Positions 35,252 to 48,200 of a DNA stretch of 64,000 bases are shown here, piece after piece. The stretch covers positions 1 to 64,000 of the forward strand of contig SJRY01000229.1 of the NCBI GenBank assembly GCA_011319805.1. The letters run 5' to 3'. The notes beneath the pieces were generated by a model. The model saw nothing but the letters and a program-made list of their open reading frames with translations. It was not told where the DNA came from and did not search any database. Source of the stretch: Macrocybe gigantea (lineage: Eukaryota > Basidiomycota > Agaricomycetes > Agaricales > Callistosporiaceae). The number at the start of each line of letters is the position of its first letter. Positions within the stretch are counted from its first letter, which is position 1. The position numbers were made by a program, and so were the translations under genes.

Positions 35252-36620
35252 TCAAGAATCTGCTGGCACCTCCTTGTAGAACTTCATTACGTCCAGCACG
35301 TCCTCCCGGCTCCCAAGGAACACAGGGCACCGTTCGTGGATGCTCTTGGGCGTAATATCCAGAATTCGTGTCGTCCCGGTCGTCGCAAGACCCCCCGCCT
35401 GAGTCTGTTCAACACTCTCATTTTAGAGCAGGACTGAGATCACATACCTGCTCTGTAAGGAACGCCATAGGGAACGCCTCATACAAAAGCCGCAGTTTAC
35501 CGTTCTTGCTCTTCTTGTCATTTGGGTAACCAAAGATTCCGCCATACAGCAGCGTGCGGTGAACGTCAGCAACCATAGATCCGATGTATCTAGAACTGTA
35601 TGGCGACTTGGGTGCTGCGGGGTATTTGATGGACTTCAAATATGCAGTAACAGGCGCATGGAAATACATTGAATTTCCTTCGTTGAAGGAATAAATCTTT
35701 CCGCGAGGAGGTATCGTGATCTGCGGAGGATCATTCGCTCCCTTTCATCGGAAGACCATTGAGCACTTACATTAGGGTGTGTGAGGATGAATTCGCCCAA
35801 CGCAGCATCAAGGGTGTATCCATTCACTCCCTGTCCCGTGGACAGAACCAAGTTTGCAGATGATCCGTACCTGATGTCACGGTGCGTTAAATCCGAGCCT
35901 AGCCATGATATAACGTCGAGATAGGCTTACATCGTATATCCAGCAGCGACCATCTGACTTCCTGGTCTAAGAACATCCTCTATAGTGCCGTGCGAGCCCG
36001 GCCTCTTATGACAATGATTAGCCCGCGCTCGCTGATCCCGGAACCAGGAAAGGCAGCCTACAATTTTGTAGATTCCAAAGATGGTGCCAATATTGACACC
36101 GGCGTCGATGTTGCTACTTCCATCTAGAGGGTCAAAGACGACACAGTATTTGCCCTTGTACTTGTCTTCGATCAAAATGGCGTCGTCCAACTCCTCAGAT
36201 ACAAGGACGGCCGTCTTTCCAGAAGCACGCAGAGCATTGACCATGATATCGTTAGCCAAGACGTCCAGCTTCTTCTGCTCCTCCCCTTGGACATTCGTCT
36301 CGCCGGCTAAACCGATGCTTGGGTAGACGGCGATGTGAATCAAGCAATGTGAATGCTGTGGAGGCAGAAAAAGGGGCTCACAGATTGATCAGACGAGCTT
36401 TGCGTACGTTGGTCGCGATGAATTTGGAGGTCGTCTGGATCGCGGTCAGCAGCAACGTCAAGTCTCCCGTAGCGTCAGCGCCCAGTCTGAGCTGGTCCGA
36501 AAGGACATGTCTGTTGTGTGACAGAGCTGGTGAGCAGTGAACTGGGGTGACTTTGACAAGACACCGATGTTACCTGGTGAGAGTGATGATATCGGTGCTC
36601 GGTACTTCTTCAGAGGCCAT
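35252..36620 (-). CDS. FBP1: Fructose-1,6-bisphosphatase
   Basis: Gluconeogenic enzyme converting fructose-1,6-bisphosphate to fructose-6-phosphate, cytosolic. The start [16 protein letters not shown] at 36620 is followed by [20 protein letters not shown] and [20 protein letters not shown]. The metal site and signature are present: [39 protein letters not shown]. Later blocks are [18 protein letters not shown] ([13 protein letters not shown]), [20 protein letters not shown] and [20 protein letters not shown]. The C-terminus is [16 protein letters not shown] at 35252. Seven or so small introns; no frame break seen. In fungi this gene is usually glucose-repressed, but nothing in the short upstream sequence proves that here. 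Confidence 0.95.
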
Positions 36621-36798
36621 GGTGAATGCAGGATAAGAAATGGTCGTCGCGGGGCGGTATAAAACTAGAAAAACGGACGGAATCGGACGGTGTGCGGAAG
36701 GAATTTATCCCGTCTGCGCATGTCCAGCCTCGGTGAAGATCTCGAGTTTGATTCACGTGTCCCGGATCTTAATCAAATCTAATCTTATCAATGAACCT

Positions 36799-38828
36799 TC
36801 ATCGTTTTCGCTTGTTGCCCACTACAGGCGAATCCTTTCCCTTCCTCGTCCGCAACGGCTGCGGAAATGCGTCGCTGTCCTCCTCTTCTTCTGTCCGCAC
36901 AGAGCCCTTGTCTGCAGCTGCTGCCTGCTCTTCATTTTCCCCCATCCCCCGGATCCCGCTCGTGTTCGGCACGATCGTCTCAGACCCCGCAACGTCAGAC
37001 TCTGATTCCTCTTCGTCCACCTCGTCATCGTCCTCGTATGGTCGTGATTGTGCCTGGGCAATCGCAGCTGCTATTTCCGCGCTGATGCTCGCCATTCGCA
37101 CCTCGAGTGATTGCCCATGCTGCAATGCTTCTCGCGTCGACGATAGGATCGGATTTCCGCCACCCTGCAATAGTGCTGATATCGTCCGAACCGACTCGGC
37201 TAGTTCACCATCGTCATCGTCATCGTCTTCTGTCACTTTTCGCTTTTTCCCCTTGAAATTGTATTTTCTGTAATGAACAACGTTAGCATTTTGTGCTGAT
37301 GCAAACGACTGCACACGTTCTGATTGCGTACATGTTCGGATCCGGTTCCCAAGTTGGGTCATGTGTCCGCATATGCGTCGTCAACGTCGTCCTCCGCGTA
37401 AATGTCTTCTCGCACGTCGGATCCTCACATTTGTAGGGTCGCTTTCCCGTGTGGGTTCTTCGATGCCGTGCAAGACTGCTCGAATCCCCAAATGTTTTGC
37501 CACAACCTGGATACTCGCAACAATGGGGTTTCTCTCCCGTGTGCACACGTGAGTGTACGTGCAGGGCAGAGCGCTGAAACACAGTTAGGATGATTTAGGA
37601 CAAGACACATGCGTAAACGGGAACTTTACCTGAATAAATGTCTTCCCGCAGCCAGCATGACTACACACGAACGGGCGCTCCCCGGTATGTATCCGCATGT
37701 GGCGAGCCAGGTCGCTGCGACGAGTGAACGACTTTTGGCAATGTTCCTGATCGCATATATGAATGTTGGGGCCCCTCTCCTTATCCTTTGGTTTTTTCCC
37801 CTTCTTACTCTGCAAGCCCTGCGACGACGGAGCTGTGGATGTCGAAGCAACGGGCTGTGTTGCAACATGACGGTTTATCGGAGTTAATATTGGCGGAGAT
37901 GGTGCCACGTTGAGCTGGGCTAGGGCGGCAGGGGGCGGGCGTGGGATACGACGGGAGAAGGATCCGGCGTAGTCAATGCATGATTGTGACTGTGTTCTGA
38001 AGCTGATTCGAACTGAGCGGAAAGCTGGTTAAGGATGTCGTTGATATCGGAGAACTCGTTCGCAACGGATGAAGGTTCTACGGGTGATTCGTCCGATAGC
38101 GTTTGTGGGTGAGAGGATGCACGGTGCTCCGTTCTATGGCTCCCTGAGAGGTCGTCATCATCACTTCTGCTCTCTACGTCTGTAAAAAGATAATCTGAGC
38201 CTTCAGATCCGCTCCTGACCTCACCCACCCTGGTATTCCTTCTAGGAGAACCTGAGCTCTCTCCGGCCGTGAGGGAATGGAAGGCAGGCGCGGTGCGCGT
38301 GGACTTTTGCTCCTTTTCCGACAGGGAAACTTCGTGGCGTCGCGCAAACGATGCGTCTTTTGCGGCCAACTCGTCCGCTACTCGCTCGCTCTCAGTGACC
38401 TGGGCGTGGGCGGCCTGGAGCACAGCGGCTAGACCGCTCAAGTTCAAGCCGAGATTCGATATGTTGTCTGAGGCGCTCTGTCCGTTAATGCCAACGTGTC
38501 CATCTATGCCGAGCTCGAGATTCGCTTGCCGTTGCTGTGCGGCTGCACTGAGAAGAGCGGCGGAGGCAGCAGAGGCGTTCTGGCTGAGCAGACTGGCGAT
38601 TTCGCGCTCAAGCAGCTCAACAGAGAAGGACTCTGAGGCAGAGAGGTGGTGCTGAGGATGGTGGGAGGCGGCGAAGGGCTCGTGAAGGGGGTCGAAGGGG
38701 GGGTGTCGGGAATGGTGGCCGTCATCGGGGTGGGTCTGGGCTATGGCGGAGTCGATGTCTGCGTCGTCGGCAATGGTCTCGTCGTGGACGACGTCCGAGA
38801 GGTTGAGGACGTGCTCCTCGTGGTCCAT
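36799..38828 (-). CDS. C2H2 zinc-finger transcription factor (four fingers)
   Basis: Likely DNA-binding regulator. The N-terminal 300 residues (start [20 protein letters not shown]) are acidic, His- and Ser-rich and disordered, with Ala-rich helices. Four tandem classical fingers follow: [11 protein letters not shown]...[17 protein letters not shown]...[16 protein letters not shown]...HRRTH and [12 protein letters not shown]...HMRTH, with TGERP/TGEKP/TGKRP linkers. They are split by an intron after the second finger starts (about 37575-37627). The C-terminus has an acidic tract, an Ala-rich helix and a basic end (VVGNKRKR at 36799). The long first exon runs into a stop (37920-37922) unless one base is restored in the G run at 37931-37935. 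With that, the frame continues [17 protein letters not shown] into the fingers. Target genes unknown. Confidence 0.84.
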
Positions 38829-38949
38829 GGTTGGATGAGCGGAAGAATGGAGAAAGGAAGAGGAGACAGATATGCAGTTGCCGGAATTGGCAGTGGTTGC
38901 TTATGGCAGCCGTGATCAACTCGTCCAGTCCTCCTCATGAACTAGCTCA

Positions 38950-39946
38950 ATGGAGTCGGCGTCCTACTACGTCTCCAAGGTCGACCTCACCCCGAGGCGA
39001 CATCACGGCTATGCCGTCCTCCTCTTCATCATGGGCACACTCTTTCCCCCTCTCGGTCAGTCCTCCAACCCTTCTCTATCCTCTCCTTCTGACACGAAAC
39101 AGCCGTCGCCGCAAGATTCGGAATCGGAAAGGACTTTTGGATCAACCTTCTCTTGACAATATGCGGCTATATACCCGGTGCGCCAGCTGCCTGCCGTCCT
39201 TCCTCTTCTTTCGTTGACTCCAACAATGCTTAGGACATGGCCACAACTTTTATATCCAGGTGTGTACGAACTGCGGAAAATATGCGCTCGCTCGCTCACC
39301 TCATTTTCGCATCCGCCAGAACATCAGGAATAACAAGAACCACCGACGTACGCCCAAATGGGCTCAACGCTACGGTCTCGTCGATACCTCAGAAATCCAA
39401 CGCAAGGAGCGCAAGTCGCAGTGGGCATCAAAGTACAACGATCGACTGCCCACCTCAACCCTGGAGGGGCAGCCATATGAAGAAGGCCAGCAGCCTGGCT
39501 CGAGCGTGGAGCTGATGGCGGAAGGAAATGATACCAGACAGCGGAAACCCCAGAATGGTGACCTCTGGCGCCCAGATGAAGAAACGTACTACAACGCCGA
39601 AGCCAACGCTTCTTCATCCTCCGGACGATGGCGATACCCGGCAAATTTTGACGAAGCCGAATTACCCACCTCGCCGAAACGGAAGAAGAAAAAGGAGAAG
39701 AAAGATAGATGGGCGCGAACCGAGGACGCCTACAGCATGTCAGAAGAGATCGGCCGCAAGAAGCGCTCGAAGAGAAAGAGAAAAGGTAGCAGGGCCTCAG
39801 TCAGCGAAGAAACCGTTGATTCGCGCGACTCGAACACAAGGGAGTTTCCTGAAGACCCTGAAGGGGGTTTATACCAGTCAAGGGAGCAGCCCACGCCCCA
39901 GCAGAACAGAACCACAACGGACGATGTCTTTGATCACCAATTTTAA
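38950..39946 (+). CDS. Pmp3/UPF0057-like small membrane protein with a long charged tail
   Basis: Four exons (38950-39055, 39103-39177, 39234-39259, 39320-39946) give 277 residues with consistent phases. The first 75 or so match the Pmp3/Sna family. A first hydrophobic segment (YAVLLFIMGTLFPPLA) is followed by VAARFGIGKDFWINLLLTI and CGYIPGHGHNFYIQNIRNNK. Unlike the 55-residue Pmp3 core, this one carries about 200 extra residues that are hydrophilic, Lys/Arg/Glu-rich and disordered (SPKRKKKKEKKDRWAR; KKRSKRKRKGSRAS). Yeast Sna3/Sna4 show that longer tails exist and carry sorting signals. Role here: membrane potential or vacuolar sorting, by family analogy only. It faces away from the zinc-finger gene across 121 bp. 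Confidence 0.85.
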
Positions 39947-40281
39947 CGCACCTCGGAGTATAGGATGTTGATTATGTGTCTGGCAAGGCTTTTATCTAAT
40001 ACCCAATTCCGGTCTCTTTTCTTCTGCATCGTATATACAGTCACCAAGATTTAAAGATCCTCGGGCATTTGTATCTTTCCATCCATACGGTATAGCGATT
40101 TTCTTTATGTCTAAGCGTAGAAATTAAATTGTCTTGCACCACGTGACTTTGACTATTCCCATCCTTTATCCATCCGAGCTTCTCTGGCTCAAATGACTGA
40201 AAATCGCGGATAAATCGGTCCCCATCTCAATATAAGGTCCATCGGGTATGCCAGGGCTTCGCTTATACCCTCCGCGCAAAA
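39947..40281. promoter_or_regulatory. Intergenic region upstream of the first PNGase A gene
   Basis: 335 bp. A TATA-like element (tataagg) lies at 40231-40237, about 50 bp before the PNGase A start codon. A CACGTG palindrome is in accacgtgact near 40139-40149. No open frame of interest. Confidence 0.45.
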
Positions 40282-42619
40282 ATGATCTTACACGGCCTTA
40301 ACATTGTGCTGCTCTTCCTGACTGGCACATGTCTTGCCGCCGTACTCAGGAATTTCCAGGTGACAACCCCCCTATCGTGCCCAAGGATGCGAAACAATGC
40401 ACCATTAAAGTGCTCCAGTCAGTATATGCTCTCGGCGTTCTACGCCCATTATTGAATTAGAAACCGGATCGTAGGCGTGATTTCGCCTTTTCATTTGGAA
40501 GGTGTGTGACCATCCTTGCTTTGAACGCATGAGACCTCATTCGACTGTCCAGCGCCGAAGTGGTGCAACTCACGTACGTGAAGTAGGCATTCCAGTGTCC
40601 CGCATGACACGTCAGCTTCCCCCTTCAGTCCCCCACTGACTGCGGACCGCCGGCTCCTGGGCGGCGATCACGCTGAACTTGACAGTGACGTCGAATGGGA
40701 CGCAGTTCGACCGCTTGGGAATCTTTACATTCCAGAATGTCGAAAGTAAGCCTTTCATAAACCTAGCTTATCACATAGACGCGTCATACATGTTGTTTCT
40801 GAGTATGGCGGACGTCTACGCCCGAACCGACGCGTGGCGATGGCATTATCTGGACGTACATCAAAGACGTGTCACAATATACTCCATTATTTACGAAACC
40901 CGGAACATTCATCTTCCAGCTCGACAATCTGATACAACCAGGCCTGGATGGAATATACTCCAGTAATCAGCCATAGCCTGTCTCCGTATAATGAATGTAC
41001 TCAAATTCGCTCTATAATGAAAGCCATAGTTCACGCTACGTTCTATGCCTCGTCTTCTGCACACCCTCCGGCAAAGAAAGCTGACGTGATTATATCACTT
41101 TCAACCTTTCTGAACGATACTGGGAATGATGCATCAGTCCCTCCCGCTTTTTCGGTACGCAAAACATAAGTTGCTTTCTATCTGTTTATTCTGATCTATT
41201 GGCATCCCGACCCGATAGTTGCCAGTCATATTTCCTCGCAACGCCGTCGAAGCTTATGCGGAAATTTTTGCGTCGGGCAATGCACAAGAAGAATCTTGGG
41301 TAGGAAATCCACATTTGTTTCATGGAGGATCCCTCCGACCCTTCTTACGTCTATCACAGTACTTCAACGTTCCTAATCACTTCTTGGATGACATACCTTC
41401 AGGCCTTACTTTCGGGCAGGGCCCGTTCCGGGAAGTCCGTCTCCTCATAGATGGCCGAGTCGCAGGGGTAGCATTTCCTTACGTTGTCATCTTCACGGGC
41501 GGTTTCGTACCGAGCTTCTGGAGGTAATCACTGATCTAAACATATCAATGTTCTTCAGATTGACTCTTTTCTAGGCCAATATCGGCCTACGGCGCCTTGG
41601 AGCTGCCGACATATCACATCGACATCACACCTTTCATTCCACTTTTGACAGATGGCAGGACTCATATGTTTACCATCGATGTCATTTCTGCAGAAGATGA
41701 CCATTCGATACTCCCAAACTGGTACGTCTCCGGCTTAGTGCAAGTCACTACCGATTCCACGTCGGTTCCAACAACGGGCAAAATGACGGTATACAATGCA
41801 TTACCGTTTGCCGGCTCCGTAACTAGGGGAACATTCAGCCATGAGGGTGTCCTCGACTTTACAGTTGAAAGCACTCATCAAATCCGTATCGAATCCGACA
41901 TCGTGACTGGAAGCGGAAAATCAATGCATGTCGTATGGTCACAGGACCTCTCGTATTCTAATCGCCAAGTCTATAAGAAAAACGGGTCTATTCAGGTGAG
42001 AATCCTTGGTCTTGTGTCCTCGAGATGATATCCGTTGCTGAACGGCTCAGACTGTCCGCCAATCAACAAGCGGGCGTTCTTCGTCCCTCCACAATGGCGT
42101 ACTATCTGTCCTCGACGTCTTCACCTACCCTTTGAATATCGACTTCCAATATATGGATCCCAACCTAAGGAACTGTAGGTTTCGTCACCTGTTTTCCTTT
42201 CGTTGCTCAGGCCAGCTCTTCCTTTTATATCATAGGGACCACGCACATCGATCATTCCTACGATCGAGTCACTCTTCCGAATCCTTTGAGGCTCAGCTCG
42301 ACGATTCATAGCCATCAGATAACAGGTGTGTCCTTTTCTGTTTAATGAGAATCGAGACTCAGTGTTGGATGAAGATGGCTTTTATCAGCTAATGACCGGT
42401 GGCAATTTCGGAAACGGGTCAAGCAACAACACTTTCACTTATGTTGACGTCGCTGGAAACACATATACCCGGCAAGTCAATGCTGCATTGAATGTCATCA
42501 CCTTCGACCGCGAAGGAGGTTCTCTTGCGTCGAGCAACACATCGCTTCCTAGCCTTTTAGCATGGCAGGGAGAGTCTACCTTTGCTGGAGCTAGACTGCC
42601 TGGAGGCATAAAGGCTTGA
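40282..42619 (+). CDS. Peptide-N-glycosidase A family protein, tandem copy 1
   Basis: Secreted amidase of the PNGase A family, which releases N-glycans from glycopeptides at acidic pH. The start MILHGLNIVLLFLTGTCLAA is a signal peptide, followed by VLRNFQVTTP. Blocks shared with copy 2: LTVTSNGTQFDRLGIFTFQN, IWRTSTPEPTRGDGIIWTYI-like, ATFYASSSAHPPAKKADVII, NTGNDASVPP, GQGPFREVRLLIDGRVAGVA, DITPFIPLLTDGRTHMFTID, VISAEDDHSILPNWYVSGLV and RIESDIVTGSGKSMHVVWSQ. The C-terminus is AGARLPGGIKA at 42619. A one-base loss in the C run 40367-40372 breaks the frame before a phrase that would match PKDAKQCTIKVLQ. A second loss near 40652 breaks the CGPPGSWAAI phrase; copy 2 is intact at both places. Sequence error is likely, though early decay of one duplicate cannot be excluded. 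Confidence 0.82.
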
Positions 42620-42804
42620 GAATCTGGGTGCTGTACCGGCTTTTAGGAAATTCACGCGTAGGGTCTTCTCATGTTTTCCAGAATGCAGTTGGATATATCA
42701 AATCGATCAGTCTGATGCATCACATGGGACGAATTCCCATGCTGTTCGACACTCGTCTTATAAGTCAGCCCATCGAGAGAGGTTGTCTACCATCCTTGTG
42801 AAGT

Positions 42805-45112
42805 ATGGCGCAAGTGGTTGCCGTTCTTCTAAGCTTGTTTCTGCTTCATCTTGTTCATGGTGCGGTCCTTGTTGATTTTCAAGTAGCGCAGCCACCTCCC
42901 GTTCCTCAGGACGCCAAGCAATGTACTGTCCAGATTCTTCAGTAAGCCCATATGCTTGGCCTTTCCCCGTGTGAAATCCCGCCTCATGTTTGAATAGGCG
43001 CGATTTCGCATTCTCTTTTGGAAGGTGACCCAATTGCGCATCAGGTTTTCCGTATAAGAGACCGACAATCATAATTTCAGCGCCGAAGTAGTGCAGTTCA
43101 CGTCCGTGTCCTAATTTGTCATCTCCTTGACCTTATTCGGCTGCAACTGTCTTTCGTAGCCCGCCCACCGATTGTGGTCCAGTGGGGTCATGGGCAGCGA
43201 TCACGCTCAATTTTACGGTCACGTCCAATGGAACTCAATTTGATAGGCTCGGGATATTCACCTTTCAGAATGTTGAAAGTTAGTGTGTGGATTTCGCAAT
43301 ATGCTCTCGCGTGACCGTTTGCCTTCAGTATGGCGCACTTCGACTCCAGAGCCCACCAGAGGCGATGGGATTATCTGGACCTACATCAAGGATGTGACCC
43401 GCTATACGCCCCTTTTTGCAAGACCGGGGACTTTCATTCTCCAATTGGATAACTTGATACAGCCAGGACTGGACGGTATCTATTCGAGTGCGTGAATTCT
43501 AATCTGGCCGTTGCCCCTCGGTTATAAAAGAATGTCACTAGCGGTATTACATGCGACCTTCTATGCCTCGTCTGGAAAGCATCCTCCTGCCGCGACAGCG
43601 GACGTCATAATACCCTTATCCACCCTTGCGAATAACACGGGTAATGACGCGTCTGTGCCTCCACAGTTCTCGGTAATCACTATCGCCTTCCAGTTTCTGT
43701 CGCAATTTAATATTGAGCACGACGTAGATCAACGTGACATTACCGCGGAACACTGTTAACATCTTCGCCGAGTTGTATGCGTCTGGCAATGGCAACGAAG
43801 AGTTCTGGGTACGCTTGATGACTGTTAAGGACCGTGCCATAGTGACCAGAAACGTGCTTAGTATTTCAATACAGCCAATAAATTTATCCCTAGCCTTCCC
43901 GATGGAACAACCCTGGGCCAAGGACCTTTCCGTGAAGTAAGGCTCCTGGTCGATGGGCAGCTTACGGGCGTTGCCTTTCCGTATGCGACAATATTCACAG
44001 GAGGAATTGTCCCCAGCGCTTGGAGGTTTGTAAACATGTTTTCTTCGGCTGTCTTGAACTCAATGCGCGTAGACCCATCACGTCCTACGGGGCTCTTGAT
44101 TTACCCACGTATTTTTTGGATCTAACACCATTCGTCCCACTCCTCACGGACGGAAATGCGCACGTATTCAGCATCGACGTGATTTCTGCTGAAGACGATC
44201 ATGCGATCCTTCAAAATTGGTTTGTTTCGGGCTTATTGCAAGTTGTCACCGATTCCTCGTCGAAGCCCACCACCGGCAGAATCATTTCGTACAAGGCCGA
44301 TCCCTTTGCTACATCTACAATCACGGGAAGTGTAGGAGCTAATGGGGACGTCAACGTCACGGTGTCTGCCCGGAGACAGATTCGTATCGAGTCAGAAATT
44401 CGAAGCGGAAGTGGAAAGATCACGCAAGTGTCTTGGTCGCAGGACCTCCTGTATTCAAACGTTCAGAATTTCTTGCAAAATACCACAGTACAGGTTCGCT
44501 ACCTCTGCACCAAAGGTATGGTTTTACCTGACACTGAAGCGACCAAAGAACATCTTCCAGGCAGCCGATGGTCGCATGCTGTCCACTCATAATGGCGTTC
44601 CGGCTGTGATGGATACATTTTCTTACCCCTTGAACATCAATTTCACCATACTGACTCCCAGCGGAAACAGCTGTAAGTCGTATTTTTTTTGTCAGGTGTA
44701 CTCCGCTGCACGCATTCTTTCCAAGTCAAAGCTGTATTTGATCACTCGTATAATCGTGATTTACTTCCTTCACCCTTGATCGTAAGGTCGAAAATTCAAG
44801 AACGCCAATTTGCAAGTAAGTCCCCGCTGTTTTACTGATCAGAGTCGATGAATTAATCCTTCTATTGCAGCTGGGTTCTTCAACATTGCACCAACAGGAA
44901 ACACTGGCAATGGAACCAACAGTAATACCTTCAGCTACGTTGACCTGGCCGGGAACACGTACAGCAGGAGAGTGGATGCTGTCCTCAATAATATTACGCG
45001 AGACATCCAAGGCGGGAGCTTGGCACCAGTCCAATCGAGCGGTCAAACTGAAGGTCAGATCCAAGATACAGGACTGGGACGGCTGCCCGGCGGGAGACAC
45101 ATTCTAGTGTAA
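42805..45112 (+). CDS. Peptide-N-glycosidase A family protein, tandem copy 2
   Basis: Paralogue of the preceding gene, 185 bp downstream on the same strand, with matching exon order. The signal peptide is MAQVVAVLLSLFLLHLVHGA, then VLVDFQVAQPPPVPQDAKQ and CTVQILQRDFAFSFGSAEVV. Conserved blocks: LNFTVTSNGTQFDRLGIFTF, IWTYIKDVTRYTPLFARPGT, ATFYASSGKHPPAATADVII, GQGPFREVRLLVDGQLTGVA, DLTPFVPLLTDGNAHVFSID and IRSGSGKITQVSWSQDLLYS. The C-terminus GQIQDTGLGRLPGGRHILV ends at 45112. No frame break was found. Several Asn-X-Ser/Thr sites suit a secreted glycoprotein. It converges on the C1-THF synthase gene. The copies differ at many positions, so the duplication is not recent. Confidence 0.87.
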
Positions 45113-45281
45113 TCAAGCTGTGTTCTATAAAAAAAAAAAACAGTACAGTATTCCACAATTTTCGCCCTGCTTCGTTATTGAGCAGTATGTGCTTCATGCA
45201 CAAACAGATCCAGATATCGTATCAGATCTCATCCCGAGGGGTCGCATGTCCCATATTCCATTTCTTTGCTGTCTTATTTCT

Positions 45282-48200
45282 CTAGAAAAGTCCAATGACA
45301 CGTCCAGTTTGTGGGTCTAGGTCAACTTCCCAGAAGCCTGGACAGGGTATCAGAAAATGTTATTCAGGGCAGGGCGCCTTTGAAAACATACCAGGCCGCG
45401 TTGCTAGACCAGGCATGGTTTGAATATCACCCAAGATCGGATATAGGAAGCCGGCACCAGCCGATAGTCTGACAGCACGGATTGGAATGGTAAACCCTGG
45501 ACAAACGTCAGGTGATTTTCGGACTGGCGAGCATAGCAATTTCACGGACCTGTGGGTACGCCCTTGAGTTTGGGATCATGCGAGAAGGAATATTGTGTCT
45601 TGGCCATGCAGACTGGGTAGAGAGTCAACTTAGATCTCAGTCTAACTCGGACAAAAAGAAGTCGTACTTGGTAAGTTGCTATAGCCTTGCCGGGTATATG
45701 TTTCGACTTGCTTCTTGGCAAGCTCGCTCAGCTCGATGCCGTCCGCTCCATAGATCTCCTTGGAGATGGTGGCAATCTTTTCCTCTATAGGCAGATTCAA
45801 ATCGTAGAGGAACTTGAAGTTGGATTGCCCTTCGCATGTCGCGATGACGGCCTCAGCCAGAGTTCGAGCACCTGCCCCACCATGAGCCCAGTGATTGCTG
45901 ACGACAGCCGCATCTGCACCTCCAGCATAGGCCTCCTCGCGGACAAGTTCGAGTTCCGCGGGCGTGTCGGTGCTAGGGTAGCTTTTTAGAACACAGTCAT
46001 ACAGTGCCTTTTCGAGGCCGGAAACTTACGCGAACTGATTGATAGCGACGACGACCTTAATGCCAAACTTCTTGGAGTTCTTTATATGCTGAACCAAGTT
46101 TTTGCAGCCTTCCTTGAGCGTAAGTAAGTTCTCCGTAGTGTATGTTTCGTGAAGAGGTTTTCCTGGAGTTACATCAGGTCCCCTCCATGCATTTTGAGTG
46201 CTCGAGTAGTAGCGACGATGACGGTTGCATCGGGAGTCAAGCCACTGACTCGACATTTGATATTGCAAAACTTCTCCAAGCCCATGTCGGCACCGAAGCC
46301 TCCTTCCGTCAGAACATACCCAACTCGGTCAGAGGAGTCACCTTCCTCCGTACCAGCAAGCTTAAGCGCCACCTTGTCGGCCAAGATTGAGGAGTTGCCA
46401 TGTGCGATATTAGCAAAGGGTCCTGCATGAACGAACACAGGCGTTCCCTGGAGAGTTTGCATAAGATTGGGTTTAATGGCATCTTTCATCAGAACAGCCA
46501 AAGCTCCAGAAACTCCCAGATCATCGGCAGTGATTGGTTCTCCCCGTTTACTTGTCGCTACAACCATAGCGCCTAGCCGTTGTTTCATATCCTTCAGCCC
46601 AGTGGTCAAAGCCAAGACAGCCATACACTCGCTGGCTACTGCGATATCGAAACCCGTTTCACGTTCATGGCCCTGTTCCGTAGGGCTACGACCTATGGTG
46701 ATTTTGCGCAAGAAACGGTCGTTTGTGTCTATGACGCGGTTCCAGGTAATGGTATCAGGGTCCACGTCGAGGCGGGCGAAACGGTTAATTTCCTCTGGCG
46801 TGAGGTCATTGGGATCTGTCTTGTCAATGCCGAGCTTTTGAAGACGTTTCAACATCAAAGGGGCAAATTCGCGTTTCCCTTTCACGCTTGGGACGAGACG
46901 ATTGTATAACGCCTACATAATCGACGAATGAAAAAGTCAATTTTAAATCGCCACAGTTCAAAGGAATAATATAGGCCTTATCGCTTTGTGTTGCTTCGTG
47001 GAACATACGTGCATCCAAGGCAGCAGCTACATCGCATTAGACGTGGGCAGGCGCTTCAATCTAAGGCACGGGAGTCACTGTACCGAGCAGGTTGTTCGCG
47101 GCTGTAACTGCATGAATGTCGCCGGTTAGATGAAGATTGAACTGTAGTCGTCTTAGATTGTTCTGCAAAAATTTTGAGGAACGTCACTCATACTTCGTCC
47201 ATTGGTATGACTTGACTGTATCCTCCCCGGCAGCACCACCTTTGATGCCAAATGTTGGTCCCTGGCTGGGCTGACGCACACATGCGAAAGCAGGCCGGCC
47301 AAGCTCAGCACCGAGGGCCTGAGCTAGACCTATTGTTGTTGTGGACTTCCCTTCGCCGAGCGGCGTCGGAGTGATGCTGAGGACGAAGACAGAAATCAAG
47401 AGCGATGCCGATGCTATATATGATTAGGACCTACCCTGATATGATGATATACTTTCCGTCTTTCCGGTGAGCCAATCGCTCAATGACGCTAAGGTCAATC
47501 TTGGCCTTGTATTTTCCGTAATTTTCAACTTCATCCGGAAGGAGACCAATCTCATGGGCAAGTTGTATGATGGGTTTAGGCGTCTGGGCGCTGGCAATTT
47601 CGATATCGCTTGGAACCTTCTCTAAAACATTCAATGGCAGTGGTTTAACTTTACGTGACTTTGACCGATTCCAGAGGCGTTCTGCGGACGTGAAGGTATT
47701 TTCCATGAGCATGGCAACCGTCATTGGACCGACCCCTCCCGGTACAGGCGTGATGTACGAAGCGACAGTAGAAGCGGTTGAAAACTCCACATCTCCGACG
47801 AGTCGTTGGCCGGACTTCTTTGTCGCATCTAGATTCGTTTATCCAACTATGATCCAGTGACGAGGGAGCGAAACCGACCAGGTACATAATTAATGCCAAC
47901 GTCGACGACGACGGCGCCCGGTTTGATCCAAGATCCTTTAACGTGCTCGGCTTTTCCGATGGCCGCCACCAAAATATCGGCACCTTTGACCTGAATGGTA
48001 GTCCTCAGTAACGTGCCGTGAGAGACAGGGAAATGAGACATGCGATCTCTTCGATATTTTTAGTACGGCTGTGACATTGAGTGACAGTGGCATCGCGACT
48101 TCGTAGCATCGACGCGACGGGACTACCAACGATATCGCTTCGACCTAGAACGACTGCGCTAGAGCCGGCGATGGGGACGCCTGTCGATTCCAAGAGTCGG

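Noticed and set aside
36791..37273. Ser-rich frame opposite the 3' exon of the zinc-finger gene
   Set aside because: Antisense shadow of the acidic and Ala-rich region; the minus frame has the finger gene's continuation.
40282..42619. Calling PNGase A copy 1 a pseudogene
   Set aside because: The breaks are single-base, one of them in a C run, and similar breaks hit single-copy conserved genes in the same sequence, so sequence error is the simpler reading.
45126..45138. A run of A after the PNGase A copy 2 stop, considered as a processed poly(A) tail or retroposed end
   Set aside because: No target-site duplication and both flanking genes carry introns; it is a simple homopolymer.
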